This document shows, in pieces, positions 51,968-54,094 of a DNA stretch of 54,094 bases. Below the pieces are notes generated by a model. The model ran no database searches. It was not told the origin of the DNA and worked only from the letters and a program-made list of their open reading frames with translations. Position 1 is the stretch's first letter. Every line of letters starts with the position of its first letter. The DNA is taken from the NCBI GenBank assembly GCA_029242715.1, contig JAQWTL010000001.1, positions 1 to 54,094 of the forward strand, written 5' to 3'. A program made the translations under genes and the position numbers. Origin of the DNA: Phycisphaerales bacterium. Its GTDB lineage: Bacteria > Planctomycetota > Phycisphaerae > Phycisphaerales > SM1A02.

Positions 51968-53300
51968 GCTTGCCACTTTCGAGCATGGCTTCGCCTGGGC
52001 CGATGTGTTCATCCTCGCTTGAGTAGGCGAGGAGTTCTGCATATCGAGACCAGCCAAGCAGAGTCTTCAAGGTCGGCTTGACATCTGCCTGAGGAAGACG
52101 GCCAACGAGTACCGACTCGAGGTCTTCGCGATCAATTCCATCACCCCGACTTGCCTCAATCTGATCAAGGACGAAACGGGTCAAGTTCAGCCTTTGCAAC
52201 TGCGCCGCCAGAAGTCGCTTTCTGGAGGAGACGTCCTCGTTGATGTATGCCCGACCCTTTGCAGACAACATCACGATTTGCCGCTGTGTGTCGAGGAGAT
52301 CCAGCATCTCCCCTGCCTTCACGATGGTCAGTGTCCGGCCAAGCTCCTGGTCAGTCGCTTCATCAAGATCAAAGAAACTCATTCGATCCTCATGGTCATG
52401 AACGACTTCCATCACACCAACGATCTCTGCAAGCACGACCTGTGGCAGTGACTCCAGGCGACCATCTGCAGCACCTGTAATTCGATCCGTTTCCTCCAGA
52501 TCCTCGCCTGCAACCATGGCATGGTGTACACGATGAACCATTGCCTCGAATTCCGGTGATTTGTATTCGCGAGGATGCGGAACCGGGTTTTCAAGTACGC
52601 ATTCGATCTCGCCGGGATTGCCCGACATGACGACAATGCGATCTGCAAGGAACACCGCTTCCTCAATCTGATGGGTGATGATGAGAACACTCTGAAGCCC
52701 CTGAAGCACGGCATCACCCTCTCCACGATCTGCTTCCACACACAGTCTGTAGATCTCGCTTCTCAATGCCTCGGCCGTAAATACATCCAGCGAAGCAAAT
52801 GGTTCGTCCATGCATAGAAGTTGTGGATCACGTACAAGCGCGCGAGCGAATCCGACTCGCTGCTTCATGCCTCCAGACAGTTCCCGGGGATAGGCCTCCT
52901 CGAAACCATCAAGCCCCACAAGTTCGATGCAGGATTTCACTCGCTCACGGCCCGTCGCATCATCGATGTCCAGGCCATTGAGACCGACAGCCACATTGTC
53001 AATGACGGTAAGCCAGGGCATCAACGCAAAGTTCTGAAAGACGATGCTGACGCCTGGATGGACATCCTGCAGTACAGATCCGTTGGCCAGTACTTCACCG
53101 GTCGTTGGAGACTGCAATCCGACCAGCGTGCGCAGCAAGGTGCTCTTCCCACAACCGCTTGGACCAAGCAGCGCCATGATCTCGCCTTCGTGGACCTGGA
53201 TCGAGGCCTCCTTCAACATCATCCGGGGCGGATGTCCAAAGGCAACGCTGACGTTACGGGCTTCACAGATCACATTTGCAGAAGACATGCTTGTTTCCAT
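51957..53300 (-). CDS. ABC transporter ATP-binding protein, NitT/TauT type with AAA-associated C-terminal domain
   Basis: A 447-residue ATPase: Walker A 'GPSGCGKS' (about 46-53), signature 'LSGGMKQR' (141-148), Walker B 'LLCMDEPFASLD'. It groups with the nitrate/sulfonate/taurine family. After residue about 285 it carries an extra AAA-associated C-terminal domain ('LPQVVLAEIVGVMEVVHDHE', 'LNLTRFVLDQIEASRGDGID'), seen in a subset of these ATPases. The ATG at 53300 precedes 'METSMSSANVICEARNV'; 53288 is an alternative. It is 7 bases after the permease gene in transcription order and its partner is clear. Confidence 0.88.
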   Translation of the reverse strand: METSMSSANVICEARNVSVAFGHPPRMMLKEASIQVHEGEIMALLGPSGCGKSTLLRTLVGLQSPTTGEVLANGSVLQDVHPGVSIVFQNFALMPWLTVIDNVAVGLNGLDIDDATGRERVKSCIELVGLDGFEEAYPRELSGGMKQRVGFARALVRDPQLLCMDEPFASLDVFTAEALRSEIYRLCVEADRGEGDAVLQGLQSVLIITHQIEEAVFLADRIVVMSGNPGEIECVLENPVPHPREYKSPEFEAMVHRVHHAMVAGEDLEETDRITGAADGRLESLPQVVLAEIVGVMEVVHDHEDRMSFFDLDEATDQELGRTLTIVKAGEMLDLLDTQRQIVMLSAKGRAYINEDVSSRKRLLAAQLQRLNLTRFVLDQIEASRGDGIDREDLESVLVGRLPQADVKPTLKTLLGWSRYAELLAYSSEDEHIGPGEAMLESGKPTS

Positions 53301-53307
53301 GGGATGA

Positions 53308-54094
53308 TCAACCGGAAAGGTTGTACCTCGTCTCGCAAAGCTGGTACAGCCGCCGCCAGAAGAGTCGACTGAGAAGAACAACAAAGACTCCGAGAACAAC
53401 CGCACATGCTGCCAGGAGTCCGCTGTTGCCCTCGTTGAGGGCAACCGTAATCAAGGAACCGATCCCGAATACGGTCTCGACACGTTCATGATCTCCAGGG
53501 CCCCCCAAGTTGATGTATTCACTCACGATTGTTGCATTCCACGCCCCACCTACGGCAGTCAACCAGCCTGTGACGAGAAAAGGGAAGACCGCAGGCAGGA
53601 CGATCTTTTTCAGCCGTCGTATTCCCTTGATCTGGTTCACTTTGCCAACCTCGCGGAGTTCAGTAGGAAGCGACATTGATCCAGCCATGACGTTGTAAAC
53701 GATGTACCAGGCTGATGCCGCGCTCATGAGTACCAGGCATGTCAACTCGAATGGAATACTCAGTGACATGAAAACAACGACAAGCGCGATGAAGAACATC
53801 GGCGCAGGAAAACTGGCAACGAGCTGAACTACTGGACCAAGCAGTCGCCTTGCACGTTGTGAACGCCCGATGAGAAGACCCAGAGGAACAGCCCAAAGCG
53901 TGCTTACCCCCACGACTACGACAACACGAAGAAATGAAGCGAACAATCCCAGAATCGCAGTGATCCAACTGGCATCTTCCGTCTTCAGACTGATCGAACC
54001 ACTCCAGAACGGCAATGGGGCCAGCAACTTCACCATGCCCCATCCACCCCAACCCAGCAGACCGAGCATGCAGATGATCACAAACCAACGAAAC
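53308..54094 (-). CDS. NitT/TauT-type ABC transporter permease (partial, C-terminal part)
   Basis: The frame is open to the window edge with no stop, so the gene continues upstream; about 262 residues are present. Several hydrophobic helices and the permease coupling loop 'ELREVGKVNQIKGIRRLKKI' ('EAA' motif; 'LREVARxxGxs.lq.f..V' type) with 'VLPAVFPFLVTGWLTAVGGA' after it. The ending resembles the second half of double permeases of the SsuC/TauC/NrtB family. The operon is permease then ATPase. Substrate unknown; no binding-protein gene is in the window. Confidence 0.85.
   Translation of the reverse strand, partial: FRWFVIICMLGLLGWGGWGMVKLLAPLPFWSGSISLKTEDASWITAILGLFASFLRVVVVVGVSTLWAVPLGLLIGRSQRARRLLGPVVQLVASFPAPMFFIALVVVFMSLSIPFELTCLVLMSAASAWYIVYNVMAGSMSLPTELREVGKVNQIKGIRRLKKIVLPAVFPFLVTGWLTAVGGAWNATIVSEYINLGGPGDHERVETVFGIGSLITVALNEGNSGLLAACAVVLGVFVVLLSRLFWRRLYQLCETRYNLSG

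Overview
The window reads as chromosomal DNA of a member of the Planctomycetota, most likely a marine Phycisphaerae-like lineage. The lineage call is inferred from three traits: secreted proteins that combine a Cys-rich 'GACC' repeat with a C-terminal dockerin/EF-hand module, a PEP-CTERM-like anchor of the 'PAPGA..LLGLAG' type followed by an Arg cluster, and many short same-strand gene overlaps (ATGA, GTGA, ATGACTGA). No rRNA, tRNA, CRISPR array, insertion sequence or prophage block was seen. Gene density is high, so this looks like stable chromosome rather than a mobile island.

Layout. 1-4.2 kb: C-terminus of a serine beta-lactamase-like protein, a DJ-1/PfpI protein coupled to an HPPD-like protein, a DUF2237 protein, and a TlpA-type thioredoxin that appears frameshifted relative to a repeat-bearing C-terminal extension. 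4.2-9.4 kb: secreted and surface proteins (BNR lipoprotein, metalloprotease with Cys-rich repeats and dockerin) and a sulfotransferase. 9.4-13.4 kb: paired CrcB/Fluc fluoride-channel subunits behind a palindromic promoter, a TPR protein, a lipoprotein/helix-hairpin-helix pair and a YchF-type NTPase. 13.4-18.1 kb: an ArnT-like glycosyltransferase, a GT4 glycosyltransferase, a SMUG1-type uracil-DNA glycosylase and a PqiA-like membrane protein. 18.2-28.2 kb: an S9 peptidase with an internal 14-residue tandem repeat, two MFS transporters, an orphan protein, another GT4 enzyme, a DUF669-like protein with an SSB-like acidic tip, a PEP-CTERM-like protein and a glycerophosphodiesterase. 28.2-36.5 kb: an OlsF-like bifunctional acyltransferase, a decayed STAS gene, FolE2, DUF4286, two tandem secreted paralogs of an unrecognised family and an aminotransferase. 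37.1-40.7 kb: a calcineurin-like phosphoesterase lipoprotein overlapping an RsbU-like PP2C phosphatase. 40.7-46.5 kb: an ebo (metabolite-traffic) cluster in the order EboD, a small unknown protein, EboB, EboE, EboC, EboF. 46.5-54.1 kb: a secreted beta-helix protein with Cys-rich repeat and dockerin, a tricorn-type protease coupled to a YceI protein, and a NitT/TauT-type ABC transporter running off the edge.

The most system-like part is the ebo cluster. Its genes from the small protein onward are overlapping or 1 base apart. Its EboF-like member has lost several canonical metal ligands of the phosphodiesterase superfamily, and a small unrecognised protein stands between EboD and EboB with no recognisable EboA in the window. 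In other bacteria ebo genes are linked to moving a small product to the periplasm. Here the cluster lies 15 bases behind an RsbU-like phosphatase, so an environmental input to its expression is possible but unproven.
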